A stretch of 64,000 nucleotides of DNA, taken from Obscuribacter phosphatis_A (GTDB lineage Bacteria; Cyanobacteriota; Vampirovibrionia; Obscuribacterales; Obscuribacteraceae). A program made the translations under genes and the position numbers. Positions 1-7,298 of the stretch are shown here, piece by piece. The notes below the pieces were generated by a model. The model worked only from the letters and a program-made list of their open reading frames with translations. It ran no database searches and was not told the DNA's origin. The DNA lies in contig JAFLCK010000009.1 in assembly GCA_017303615.1 (NCBI GenBank), positions 62,001 to 126,000 on the forward strand, read 5' to 3'. How positions within the stretch are numbered: the first letter of the stretch is position 1; each line of letters begins with the position of its first letter.

Positions 1-1
1 G

Positions 2-880
2 ATCAACGGTTGGTTGGTAGAAATGGGAATAGGCGAATTTCCAGCGCTAGGCGGTCTTCATGACAGTTCACTGAAAGGGCAATCAGCCGAATCGGTCTAT
101 CTGCTTATCTGCAAGAACTTGCGGCAATATCGCAAACTGGCTACTCTGCGGGGCATAGACAGCTGCGATATGATACGCCGCGATTGCGGCGACTACTCTT
201 ATTCTTCAAGGGGCACCGAACTAGACGAATTCTATCGAAGATGTTTAGCCCAAGGTCTCAGTTATCATCGACAAATGGCTAGAGGACTTTTGCCTGCCGG
301 ACTTATCGAAGAAATTGAAGGTTTGAGTCAGCCACCAATTCCCTGGGACGTAGAACTGGCGCAATGGTTCGACCTGTTCTTCGCCCCGCTGCAGAAAAGA
401 CGCACCTTTGCCAGGCCTAGTAGGCGCCAGGCCAGCTGCCCCGATATTCCAAGACCACGCCATGTACCAGAAGAAACCCTTCTAGACGGCAGAACCTTTG
501 CCGTCTTGCTCGATACTTCCGGCTCAATGGATCGCAAGGTTCTTGCCAAAGCTCTAGGTGCAATCGCCAGCTATAGCATATCTAGAGATGTACCAAGGGT
601 GCGATTGATTTTCTGCGATGCCACCACCTATGATGAGGGTTATGTAGCAGCAGAGTCCATTGCCCAGCGTCTCAGGGTGCGGGGACGTGGCGGTACCATA
701 TTGCAGCCGGGCATAGACCTAATTGAAAGGTTGGAAGACTTCCCAAAGAAGGGCCCGATTCTAATAATCACCGACGGTTTCTGCGACAACCTAATTGTCA
801 AACGCGAACATGCCTATCTTTTGCCGCAAGGACGATATCTACCCTTCAAGGCTCGGGGTCCGGTCTTTCGCATTTCCTAA
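2..880 (+). CDS. VWA-like (DUF2201-type) protein, 5' end outside window
   Basis: The reading frame is open from base 2 with no stop upstream, so the gene very likely begins before the window; 292 residues are visible. The C-terminal half is a von Willebrand factor A-like domain with a MIDAS pattern: LLDTSGSM, then RGRGGT, then ITDGF. This order and the GGT-plus-TDG spacing match the VWA-like half of DUF2201 proteins, which usually carry a putative metallopeptidase-like N-terminal half and often sit beside MoxR-type AAA ATPases. Such a partner could lie upstream but cannot be seen. The middle section (TFARPSRRQ onward) is a basic linker. Substrate and role are unknown. Confidence is good for the domain and low for the exact family. 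Confidence 0.8.
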   Translation: MNGWLVEMGIGEFPALGGLHDSSLKGQSAESVYLLICKNLRQYRKLATLRGIDSCDMIRRDCGDYSYSSRGTELDEFYRRCLAQGLSYHRQMARGLLPAGLIEEIEGLSQPPIPWDVELAQWFDLFFAPLQKRRTFARPSRRQASCPDIPRPRHVPEETLLDGRTFAVLLDTSGSMDRKVLAKALGAIASYSISRDVPRVRLIFCDATTYDEGYVAAESIAQRLRVRGRGGTILQPGIDLIERLEDFPKKGPILIITDGFCDNLIVKREHAYLLPQGRYLPFKARGPVFRIS

Positions 881-891
881 AGGCAATCGCT

Positions 892-2145
892 TCAATAACG
901 AGTAAATTTGATGAGCCCCTGACTCTCATCAATTTCAAAATGCCAATCGCCTAAAAAATCACGCCCAAGCAAACATGTGCCGCTCTGGACGGCATCGGTT
1001 ATAGCCACTGGCATAGCGCTTCTTTCAATCGGTCCAAGTTTCAAATCTACCTGGCTGACGCCCACAGGTGTACTGCCGACCACGCCGCTCATGACGGCAC
1101 CTGAAACCTGCTGCACCGATAAACCCAGTTGCTTGGCCATCGTGGCATTGATAAGTGATACTTCCGCCCCAGTATCAAAAACAAAGTCGAGAGTGCGGCC
1201 ATTCACCTGCACGGCTACAATAAAGGAACGGCCACTTCTCTTGAAGGGCACTTGATAGACATAGCGACCGCTCTTATCTACAACCATACTCGCGGCCGCG
1301 ACCGGAGCTTTAGAAGCGGCAGAATTTGCGGGCTGTTCTTTTCGAGCTAAGACAATAGCATTACCGGCGGTATCAATTCTATAGACGTAACCTTCAAAGA
1401 ACTGCTGCCCCAGTATGGCTGTATTGACACCGACATCAGCCACCATGATTGGGAAATTGCTCTTTTCAATGCTGCCGACCTTCAAGCGCCCTTTAAAGAC
1501 CCAAGCCGGTAGGGCGTCGGCGCCGCCGACTCCATACAAAAGCGAATTAGGTTTACCGGTTGGAGCGGACAGCCCAAGTCGCTTGAGAATCTTGAGCGGC
1601 AAGAAACAAAGCTCGGCACCGGTATCTACCAAAAGCGAGCAGGCATGACCATCTACACTGCCTTCTACATACATGCCGCTGCCCTGACGGCGAAAGGGCA
1701 CCCAAGTTTCCCGTGGCAGACTGCCGGTGCCCGGCCAGACAATGGCTGCCTGGTTGGCGGCAGTCAGCCTGGAAACTTCACTCAAAGTGGTGCGGGCAAG
1801 CTTGCCCACTTCCTCTGAGGGGAAGCGGCTTGCCGTCAAGCGCAGGTAGGAAAGTGCTCTCTCCTTGTCACCCAGCTCTCTATAGCAAATGGCACTAAAA
1901 TAATAGGCATAGGCGTTGCCGGGATCATGCTTTAGCGAGGCTTGAAAGCATTCAAGCGCCTTTTCGTACTTAGACTCTTTCAAGCACTTTATGCCCACCT
2001 CTAAGAGGGCATTGGTGCGGGTGCGAGGCAGAACAATCTTCTGACTCGCCGGCGCCGACTCTTGCGCTTGCACTGCCTGGACGGGCACGGCCAGCCACAG
2101 TGCGCCAAGCAAGAGCAAAGACGACTTAGTTATGGCAACCACCAC
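892..2145 (-). CDS. Secreted TPR protein with two retropepsin-like aspartic protease domains
   Basis: After a hydrophobic N-terminal segment (SSLLLLGALWLAVPVQA, signal peptide or anchor) come TPR-like helices (YEKALECFQASLKHDPGNAYAYY). Two clan-AA aspartyl protease-like units follow, each with a DTGAE active-site motif (SLLVDTGAELCFLP and FVFDTGAEVSLIN) and each ending in a G-R/Q-x-F-type segment (LGQQFF, LGRDFL). Retropepsins act as dimers of one-motif units, so two motifs in one chain could form an intramolecular pair, as in pepsin. The likely start is GTG at 2145 (or 2142), because the longer frame would overlap the upstream small gene almost entirely and add a non-secretory leader. It then overlaps the end of that gene by about 20 bases, suggesting coupling. 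Probably periplasmic; substrate unknown. Confidence 0.8.
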   Translation of the reverse strand: MVVAITKSSLLLLGALWLAVPVQAVQAQESAPASQKIVLPRTRTNALLEVGIKCLKESKYEKALECFQASLKHDPGNAYAYYFSAICYRELGDKERALSYLRLTASRFPSEEVGKLARTTLSEVSRLTAANQAAIVWPGTGSLPRETWVPFRRQGSGMYVEGSVDGHACSLLVDTGAELCFLPLKILKRLGLSAPTGKPNSLLYGVGGADALPAWVFKGRLKVGSIEKSNFPIMVADVGVNTAILGQQFFEGYVYRIDTAGNAIVLARKEQPANSAASKAPVAAASMVVDKSGRYVYQVPFKRSGRSFIVAVQVNGRTLDFVFDTGAEVSLINATMAKQLGLSVQQVSGAVMSGVVGSTPVGVSQVDLKLGPIERSAMPVAITDAVQSGTCLLGRDFLGDWHFEIDESQGLIKFTRY

Positions 2146-2425
2146 TTCCGCAACCGCCGCCGCCGCAGCCGCCTTCTGTCTGTCCTTCCACCGAGAAGGG
2201 CAAATCTTGTCCCGATTCTCCGCAGCCAAAGCCACCTTGTTCATAAGCTTGGGCAACCACTTCCAAACACTCATTCATGGCGCTGCCGTGAGATTGAATT
2301 TCATAAGTCAAATCTTCAATCTTGCCTTCAATACCGGTGAGCTTTTCGCAAATCATCTCAAGCGCCGAAGCAATGCGCTCCATTAGCTCGATGCTTGTGT
2401 TCTCACTGATGGTTTTATCTTTCAT
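2126..2425 (-). CDS. Small protein with Gly/Cys-rich C-terminal tail
   Basis: A 99-residue protein. The N-terminal half is predicted helical (ERIASALEMICEKLTGIEGKIEDL). The tail is GGCGGGGCGSGGCHN, with evenly spaced cysteines. ATG 2425 is preceded by AAGG at a good distance. The stop lies inside the start region of the protease gene, so the two are likely co-translated. The Cys-Gly-Gly spacing could bind metal or form thioether or disulfide links; ribosomally made peptide precursors also end this way, but no modification enzyme is seen nearby. Function is not recognised. Confidence 0.6.
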   Translation of the reverse strand: MKDKTISENTSIELMERIASALEMICEKLTGIEGKIEDLTYEIQSHGSAMNECLEVVAQAYEQGGFGCGESGQDLPFSVEGQTEGGCGGGGCGSGGCHN

Positions 2426-2516
2426 CGTTGTACCTTGTTATCTGACCACATACTATCTAATGACATGTCGTTATTGTGCCATAAAGTCTAAAATAGACAG
2501 CATAAAGGTAACAACG

Positions 2517-3347
2517 TTGAGAAAATTCTACGCATATCTATTTTCATTCGCCTGTGCGGGTCTGGTCTATTTGGGTCTCGATAGCCCTGGCTTGACCGGC
2601 TTTGCCAAGCCACCCGCCAAACAGCAAAGCCAAACCCAAATTGAAGAACTAACCAAACAGGCTGCTAAGGCCCAAAAAGCAAAAGATTATGCCCTGGCCG
2701 AAAAATGCTATCGGCAAGCCCTGGCCAAAGGCGATCTAAAGAGTGCCACGCGCCTGGGAGCCTTGCTGGAAGAAGGGCTGACCGGCACCACTGACTTCCA
2801 AGCTGCTGAAAAGTACTACCGCATGGCCGCGCCCAGCGATGCCGAGGCGGCCTGCCGACTATCCGGTCTGATCGGCTACAACAGCCGCAACCAACCAAGA
2901 AGCGGCCATAATGGCAGAGAAATTCCCCCCGAAGCCCTATATTGGTTGAAATCGGCCGCAGACCGAGGTTATCTTGAAGCCCAATGCCGCATGGGCACGA
3001 TCTATTCAAACGACAAGAAAGATCCAGAACGCATGGCTATTGCCCTCAAGTACAGACTAATGGCGGCAGCCCAAGGTGATTGCCGCAATGCCTACCGCGC
3101 CGGCAATTATCTTCTGTCCGGCATAGCCGGTCGTAAAGATCCGGTCAAGGCGGAAGCATTGCTAAAAATGGCAGCGCGCACCAATCCCAATGCTTGCAAG
3201 CTTTTGGCAAATCTCTATGCCAATGGTGATCAAGGCATTAAAGTCGATATGGCTAAGGCAAAAGAGTGGCGAGACAAGGGTATCGCTCTTTCAAAACAAA
3301 TCAATGCCACTGACACAGAAATCATCAAAAGCTTCAACCGCGAATAA
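2517..3347 (+). CDS. Sel1-repeat secreted protein
   Basis: A 276-residue protein from TTG 2517, chosen because AAAGG stands 8 bases upstream and the start opens directly into a signal peptide (RKFYAYLFSFACAGLVYLGL). ATG 2460 is an alternative that adds 19 residues. Several Sel1/TPR-like repeats follow: AEKYYRMAA, ALYWLKSAADRGYLEAQCRMGTIY, ALKYRLMAAAQGDCRNAYRAGNYL and AEALLKMAARTNPNACKLLANLYANG. Sel1 repeats form helical protein-binding solenoids. The protein is probably periplasmic or outer-membrane associated. It diverges from the gene pair on its left and converges on the histidine kinase gene. The partner is unknown. Confidence 0.8.
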   Translation: MRKFYAYLFSFACAGLVYLGLDSPGLTGFAKPPAKQQSQTQIEELTKQAAKAQKAKDYALAEKCYRQALAKGDLKSATRLGALLEEGLTGTTDFQAAEKYYRMAAPSDAEAACRLSGLIGYNSRNQPRSGHNGREIPPEALYWLKSAADRGYLEAQCRMGTIYSNDKKDPERMAIALKYRLMAAAQGDCRNAYRAGNYLLSGIAGRKDPVKAEALLKMAARTNPNACKLLANLYANGDQGIKVDMAKAKEWRDKGIALSKQINATDTEIIKSFNRE

Positions 3348-3352
3348 AGAGC

Positions 3353-4678
3353 TTAACTCTTTGCCACAGCCAACTCTACAGTAAAAGTGGCACCGGCGCC
3401 TGGCACCGAAGTGAGGCTGATATTACCGCCGTGACGCTCCACCGTTGCCTTGACGATACTAAGACCGAGACCGCAACCGCCCAAGTTGCGAGAACGCGAA
3501 CTATCAACCCGATAAAACCGTTCAAAGACGCGCGCCTGACTCTCGACTGCAATACCGGGACCATCGTCGGCAACTATCAGCTTAACCACTGAGCGCCCCT
3601 CATCATAGGCAATCTTTAGCGTGACATGCCCAGCTGGTCGCGAATAATTGACTGCATTGGAAAGCAAATTGAGCAACATACCTTGCAGAGCATCGAGATT
3701 GCCGCGCATTTTCAGAGCCAGATACTCCACTTCACACTCTACGTTAAAGCTGATACCGCGACTAAGAGCCAACTGCCTGGTGGCATCGCAAATCGAATCA
3801 ATCACCTGACTGATACTGAGCTCTTCTTCTAGATAAGTATACTGTCGTGATTCCAATCGACTGAGTACAATCAGGCTCTGACCAAGATTTTTCATACGAT
3901 TGGTGGAACGTTCAATAATCTTGAGCAAGCGCGAGATCTCGGCAATTTGCAGACTTTGTTGCTCCGCCACTTTCTTATCAGCGGAAGACTCTTCCAACTC
4001 AGCCGAGATGGTCTGCAAGCTTGCTTCAATAACCGAAACAGGCGTATTGATCTCATGGGCTGCGTCCATGACAAACTGCCGCATCAAGCTCATAGCCGCT
4101 TCCACCGGCTTGACAGCATTGCCGGCAAACCATGAACCGCACATGGCTACAGATAAAGCCAGAAAGGGCGTAAGAGCCAACATGGTCAGCACTATCTGCT
4201 TGAGAGCCTCATCCCGCTGTTTGACTGAGACCTGCACTTGTAGGTAGCCGATTGACTTATTGCCTTCATAAAGATCGGTATAGAAAGACCGCAAGAGCAA
4301 AGGCGCAGACTTGGCATCATTGCCGGACAAAGTTACTTTCTCTTGCACATTGCCAAAAACCAGACGCTTCACTCCGGCAGGACCAAACTCTTCAAGCAAG
4401 TTCTTTTCTTTATCAAAAACTTGAATGGTAGACAAAAGCTGATCATGCCGGAGAGCCACCCGCCTTGACCAGTTCACGAGAGATGGTTTGCCGGCGCTAA
4501 TTTCTACAGCAGGCAAGGCCCCGTTGGCCACATCGTGCAGCTCTTCATCTAAAGAGGCATCAAGTTTATTGGCGAACATAAAGATGGCGACACTGCCACC
4601 TAGAAAATATAAGGCAATAAAAAGCAAAACGAACTGCGCCGTCAATCTTTTGCGCAGCTTTAGTTCTGTACTAGGCAT
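3353..4678 (-). CDS. Sensor histidine kinase (HisKA/HATPase_c)
   Basis: A 441-residue membrane histidine kinase. TM1 lies near residues 14-36, a ~130-residue extracytoplasmic sensor follows, and TM2 lies near 170-195. The H-box is DAAHEINTP (phospho-His about residue 208), the N-box NLLSNAVNYS, the D-box DDGPGIA, the F-box VFERFYRVD and the G-box GCGLGLSIV; all are intact. No HAMP domain is obvious. The start is ATG 4678, which overlaps the response-regulator stop by 8 bases (ATGCCTAG), so the pair is translationally coupled. It should autophosphorylate and pass phosphate to the upstream-encoded regulator. The sensed signal cannot be read from the sequence. Confidence 0.93.
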   Translation of the reverse strand: MPSTELKLRKRLTAQFVLLFIALYFLGGSVAIFMFANKLDASLDEELHDVANGALPAVEISAGKPSLVNWSRRVALRHDQLLSTIQVFDKEKNLLEEFGPAGVKRLVFGNVQEKVTLSGNDAKSAPLLLRSFYTDLYEGNKSIGYLQVQVSVKQRDEALKQIVLTMLALTPFLALSVAMCGSWFAGNAVKPVEAAMSLMRQFVMDAAHEINTPVSVIEASLQTISAELEESSADKKVAEQQSLQIAEISRLLKIIERSTNRMKNLGQSLIVLSRLESRQYTYLEEELSISQVIDSICDATRQLALSRGISFNVECEVEYLALKMRGNLDALQGMLLNLLSNAVNYSRPAGHVTLKIAYDEGRSVVKLIVADDGPGIAVESQARVFERFYRVDSSRSRNLGGCGLGLSIVKATVERHGGNISLTSVPGAGATFTVELAVAKS

Positions 4679-5351
4679 TTTCTGGACCAAGCTTATAGCC
4701 CACACCATATACAGTGGCGATAATCGAGCTCATGCCTTCACTATCAAGCTTCTTACGCAGACGAGTAACATGACCACGCACTGTATCCAAAAGAGCATCA
4801 GTATCCGATTCCCAGACAGAGGCCAATAATTCTTCGGCTGAAAAAACCTGATTGGGATGACGCACTAAAAACTCTAAAAGTCTAAACTCTTTAGGCAATA
4901 GATGCACTTCCTCGTCGCCCTTAAGAACCCGGAATTCATGCGGATCTATAGTCAAATCTCTAAACTTCAAGACATCAGAAACCGGCGAATGATTGCGGCG
5001 CAAAACAGCTCTCACTCTGGCAGCCAGTTCTTTTAGTTGGAAAGGCTTGGTGAGATAGTCGTCTGCGCCGGCATCAAGACCGACTTCTTTGTCATCGACA
5101 TGAGAGCGGGCCGTGATCATAATTACCCCGGCCGAGCCCCCGCCTTTGCGATACTTCTTAAGAATCTCCAGACCATCCATGCTGGGCAGCATCAAATCGA
5201 GCAAGACCACGTCATACTTACTGGTTTCCATCTTGATTAGAGCATCGATACCGTCCGCTGCAATCTCCACCAAATGATGGTCCTTAACCAACCAACCCTT
5301 TACAAGGTCAGCGAGGTCAACTTCGTCTTCGACTATCAGTATCTTTGCCAT
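4671..5351 (-). CDS. OmpR/PhoB-family response regulator
   Basis: A 226-residue regulator. The receiver domain has the acidic pocket (VEDE, residues 7-10), the phospho-acceptor Asp52 in LLDLMLP and Lys102 in LTKPF. The C-terminal winged-helix Trans_reg_C domain shows LLPKEFRLLEFLVRHPNQVFS and TVRGHVTRLRKKL. It is the cognate partner of the histidine kinase, which starts within its last codons. Targets are unknown; the downstream SulP and Hyf-like genes are candidates only by proximity. Confidence 0.95.
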   Translation of the reverse strand: MAKILIVEDEVDLADLVKGWLVKDHHLVEIAADGIDALIKMETSKYDVVLLDLMLPSMDGLEILKKYRKGGGSAGVIMITARSHVDDKEVGLDAGADDYLTKPFQLKELAARVRAVLRRNHSPVSDVLKFRDLTIDPHEFRVLKGDEEVHLLPKEFRLLEFLVRHPNQVFSAEELLASVWESDTDALLDTVRGHVTRLRKKLDSEGMSSIIATVYGVGYKLGPENA

Positions 5352-5446
5352 GGCTCGTTTCTATTCTAACCGATTAGTCGCCAATTCTTACCGACAGTGC
5401 AAAGGGTCTCTCTTCCTTAGCTTTTGCCTTTTGTCTATTTTGAAGC

Positions 5447-7132
5447 CTAGCGCTTGCGCTCCAAACGCCTGCTCCCCTGGGGATGGTCCGAAACCGAACT
5501 CAATTTTTCCAAAGCAACAAAGCAGACTTTGCCGCCTTCATGCTCATAGTCTTGCCTAAACTCAGCCAAATGCTCCATGACCGTATGATCAATAAATGTA
5601 GTGGCACTAAAATCAATAAAGACCTGACCACCGGTCTTTATCTGATCGAGTAGATTCTTGATGCAAAAATAATTTGAAAAGACAATAGCACCATCCATAT
5701 GTAGATAGTGGTCTCCTTCAGCGCCATCTTCCAAATAGGCAGTAGCCTTGAAAAGCTCGGAAGGCTTAACGCCGCGGAAGAGATGCAACAAGAGTTTGAG
5801 AGCGATGCCGCTGAAGACGCCGATGAGAAGGTCTGTGGCGAGAGTGACAAAAATTGTGCTGACAAAAATCACCGTCTGCTCGTAACCAATTGAATGGGTC
5901 TCTTTAAAAACTTTAGGAGATGCCAATCTAAAACCGGTAAAGATAAGCAGAGCGGCAAGAGCAGCCAACGGAATCTTGTTGAGCAGGGCAGAGGCTAGAG
6001 CCACAAACAAGCAAAGAAAAAGACCATGATAGAAATTAGAAAAGCGTGTACGCGCACCACTGGCGATATTAGCCGTACTTCTGACAATCTCGGCAATAAC
6101 AGGCAAGCCGCCCAGCCCGGCTGATACCATCGAGCCCAAACCAACGGCACAGAGATCTTTACTGAGATTGGCTTTTCTTTTGAACGGATCGAGTTTATCA
6201 ACAGCCGCACAAGAAAGCACAGTTTCAACCGACTGCACAAAGCTGATACTGAGTACACAAAGCCAAAAGCGCGGCATTCTGATTGCAGAAAAGTCTGGAA
6301 AGGCAAAACAATGACTGAGATCTGACGGCACACGCACCAGCAATTTGTCGGGCACAAGCCTAAATGTATGCCCCAAGAGCTCATAAGTTTTTGTATCAGT
6401 CAGAAAAGCAGTCATCAAACTAGCAGTCAAAACCACCCAGAGCGGTGCCGGTATCGCCTTAAGCGGCGCAAATCGAATATGCGGATGGATAATCAAAATT
6501 ATCAAACTAACCAAACTGACAAGCAATATAAATGGATTGAGATCGGATAAAAGATGCGGCAACTGATGAAATATCTCCAGCGGTTCTCTTATCTTGATTT
6601 GAGAGCCCAGAAAGGTCGGTAGCTGTTTGATGATAATGACGATGCCGATGGACGCCAACATGGCATGCACCACGGTAGCTGGAAAGTACTTGCCGATTTC
6701 AGCCGAACGCATACGTCCAAGCAAAAAGAGAATAAAGCCAGAAACGACTATAGCCGAAAGCGTGGCGTGATAACCTCGACTGCCGCCGCCAAGCGCTTCA
6801 CAGGCTGAAATCACTACAACGATCAAGCCGGCAGCCGGTCCGTTGATTGTGACAAAAGAACCACTCAACTGACTGACCACGACACCACCGATAGCGGCAC
6901 TAACCAAGCCGGCAACAGGAGGCAGCCCGGAAGCCATGGCTATGCCAAGAGACAAAGGCAGTGCGATAAGAAAGACTATGAAGCCCGACACGATATCGTA
7001 TCTAAAATTTTGAATCAGGCCCAGAAAACCGTCGCTTGGAACAGCCCGTTCTGGCGCATCAGGAATGGTGATAGCCTTAAATTGACCTGTGACGCTGGCT
7101 TGAATAAATTCCCAGGTTTCTCGCGCAGTCAT
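5447..7132 (-). CDS. SulP-family inorganic anion transporter with STAS domain
   Basis: A 561-residue SulP permease. The N-terminal signature is clear (VSGFIVFLIALPLSLGIAMASGLPP, then SGSFVTINGPAAG). About 10-14 hydrophobic segments are followed by a C-terminal STAS domain (DGAIVFSNYFCIKNLL, VFIDFSATTFIDHTVMEHL). SulP proteins carry sulfate, bicarbonate or other anions by H+ or Na+ coupling; the substrate is not decidable here. ATG 7132 is preferred over TTG 7159. It diverges from the Hyf/Ehr-like operon across a 166-base region with a long palindrome, so the two may be co-regulated. The STAS end is short after its last strand, with a basic tail. Confidence 0.92.
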   Translation of the reverse strand: MTARETWEFIQASVTGQFKAITIPDAPERAVPSDGFLGLIQNFRYDIVSGFIVFLIALPLSLGIAMASGLPPVAGLVSAAIGGVVVSQLSGSFVTINGPAAGLIVVVISACEALGGGSRGYHATLSAIVVSGFILFLLGRMRSAEIGKYFPATVVHAMLASIGIVIIIKQLPTFLGSQIKIREPLEIFHQLPHLLSDLNPFILLVSLVSLIILIIHPHIRFAPLKAIPAPLWVVLTASLMTAFLTDTKTYELLGHTFRLVPDKLLVRVPSDLSHCFAFPDFSAIRMPRFWLCVLSISFVQSVETVLSCAAVDKLDPFKRKANLSKDLCAVGLGSMVSAGLGGLPVIAEIVRSTANIASGARTRFSNFYHGLFLCLFVALASALLNKIPLAALAALLIFTGFRLASPKVFKETHSIGYEQTVIFVSTIFVTLATDLLIGVFSGIALKLLLHLFRGVKPSELFKATAYLEDGAEGDHYLHMDGAIVFSNYFCIKNLLDQIKTGGQVFIDFSATTFIDHTVMEHLAEFRQDYEHEGGKVCFVALEKLSSVSDHPQGSRRLERKR

Positions 7133-7186
7133 TAATGCTACCGACTTAGTAAAGAGCAAAGCTGTTTAAACGTTAGCAAGCAAAAG

Positions 7187-7224
7187 TGATCAAGTTGTGA
7201 TCGACGTCGATCACAAGTTCATCA
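7187..7224. promoter_or_regulatory. 38-bp near-perfect palindrome (probable operator)
   Basis: The left arm TGATCAAGTTGTGATCGAC (7187-7205) pairs with 7206-7224 at 17 of 19 positions, and the central 22 bases (7195-7216) form a perfect palindrome. It contains TGTGA...TCACA half-sites as in CRP/FNR-family operators, but with a 10-base rather than the usual 6-base spacer. It lies between the divergent SulP gene and the Hyf-like operon, so it is likely a binding site for a dimeric (or pair of dimeric) regulator acting on one or both. A hairpin role is unlikely as there is no transcribed gene end here. Confidence 0.7.
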
Positions 7225-7256
7225 CATTCGGCTGTTAAGCTCCAAAAGGACGGTCC

Positions 7257-7273
7257 GTGCAATACAATTGCAC
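7257..7273 (+). promoter_or_regulatory. Possible -10 element inside an inverted repeat
   Basis: The sequence GTGCAATACAATTGCAC is a 7+3+7 inverted repeat. It contains TACAAT (7263-7268), a good -10 hexamer, about 30 bases upstream of the first gene of the Hyf-like operon. No convincing -35 hexamer lies 16-18 bases upstream, consistent with an activator-dependent promoter using the 38-bp palindrome. This is inference from the sequence only. Confidence 0.4.
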
Positions 7274-7298
7274 CAAAGCACCCTGTAAACCTACCTAA

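Noticed and set aside
7187..7224. Canonical CRP site
   Set aside because: Half-sites match but the spacer is 10 not 6 bases, so I call it only a palindromic operator of unknown regulator.
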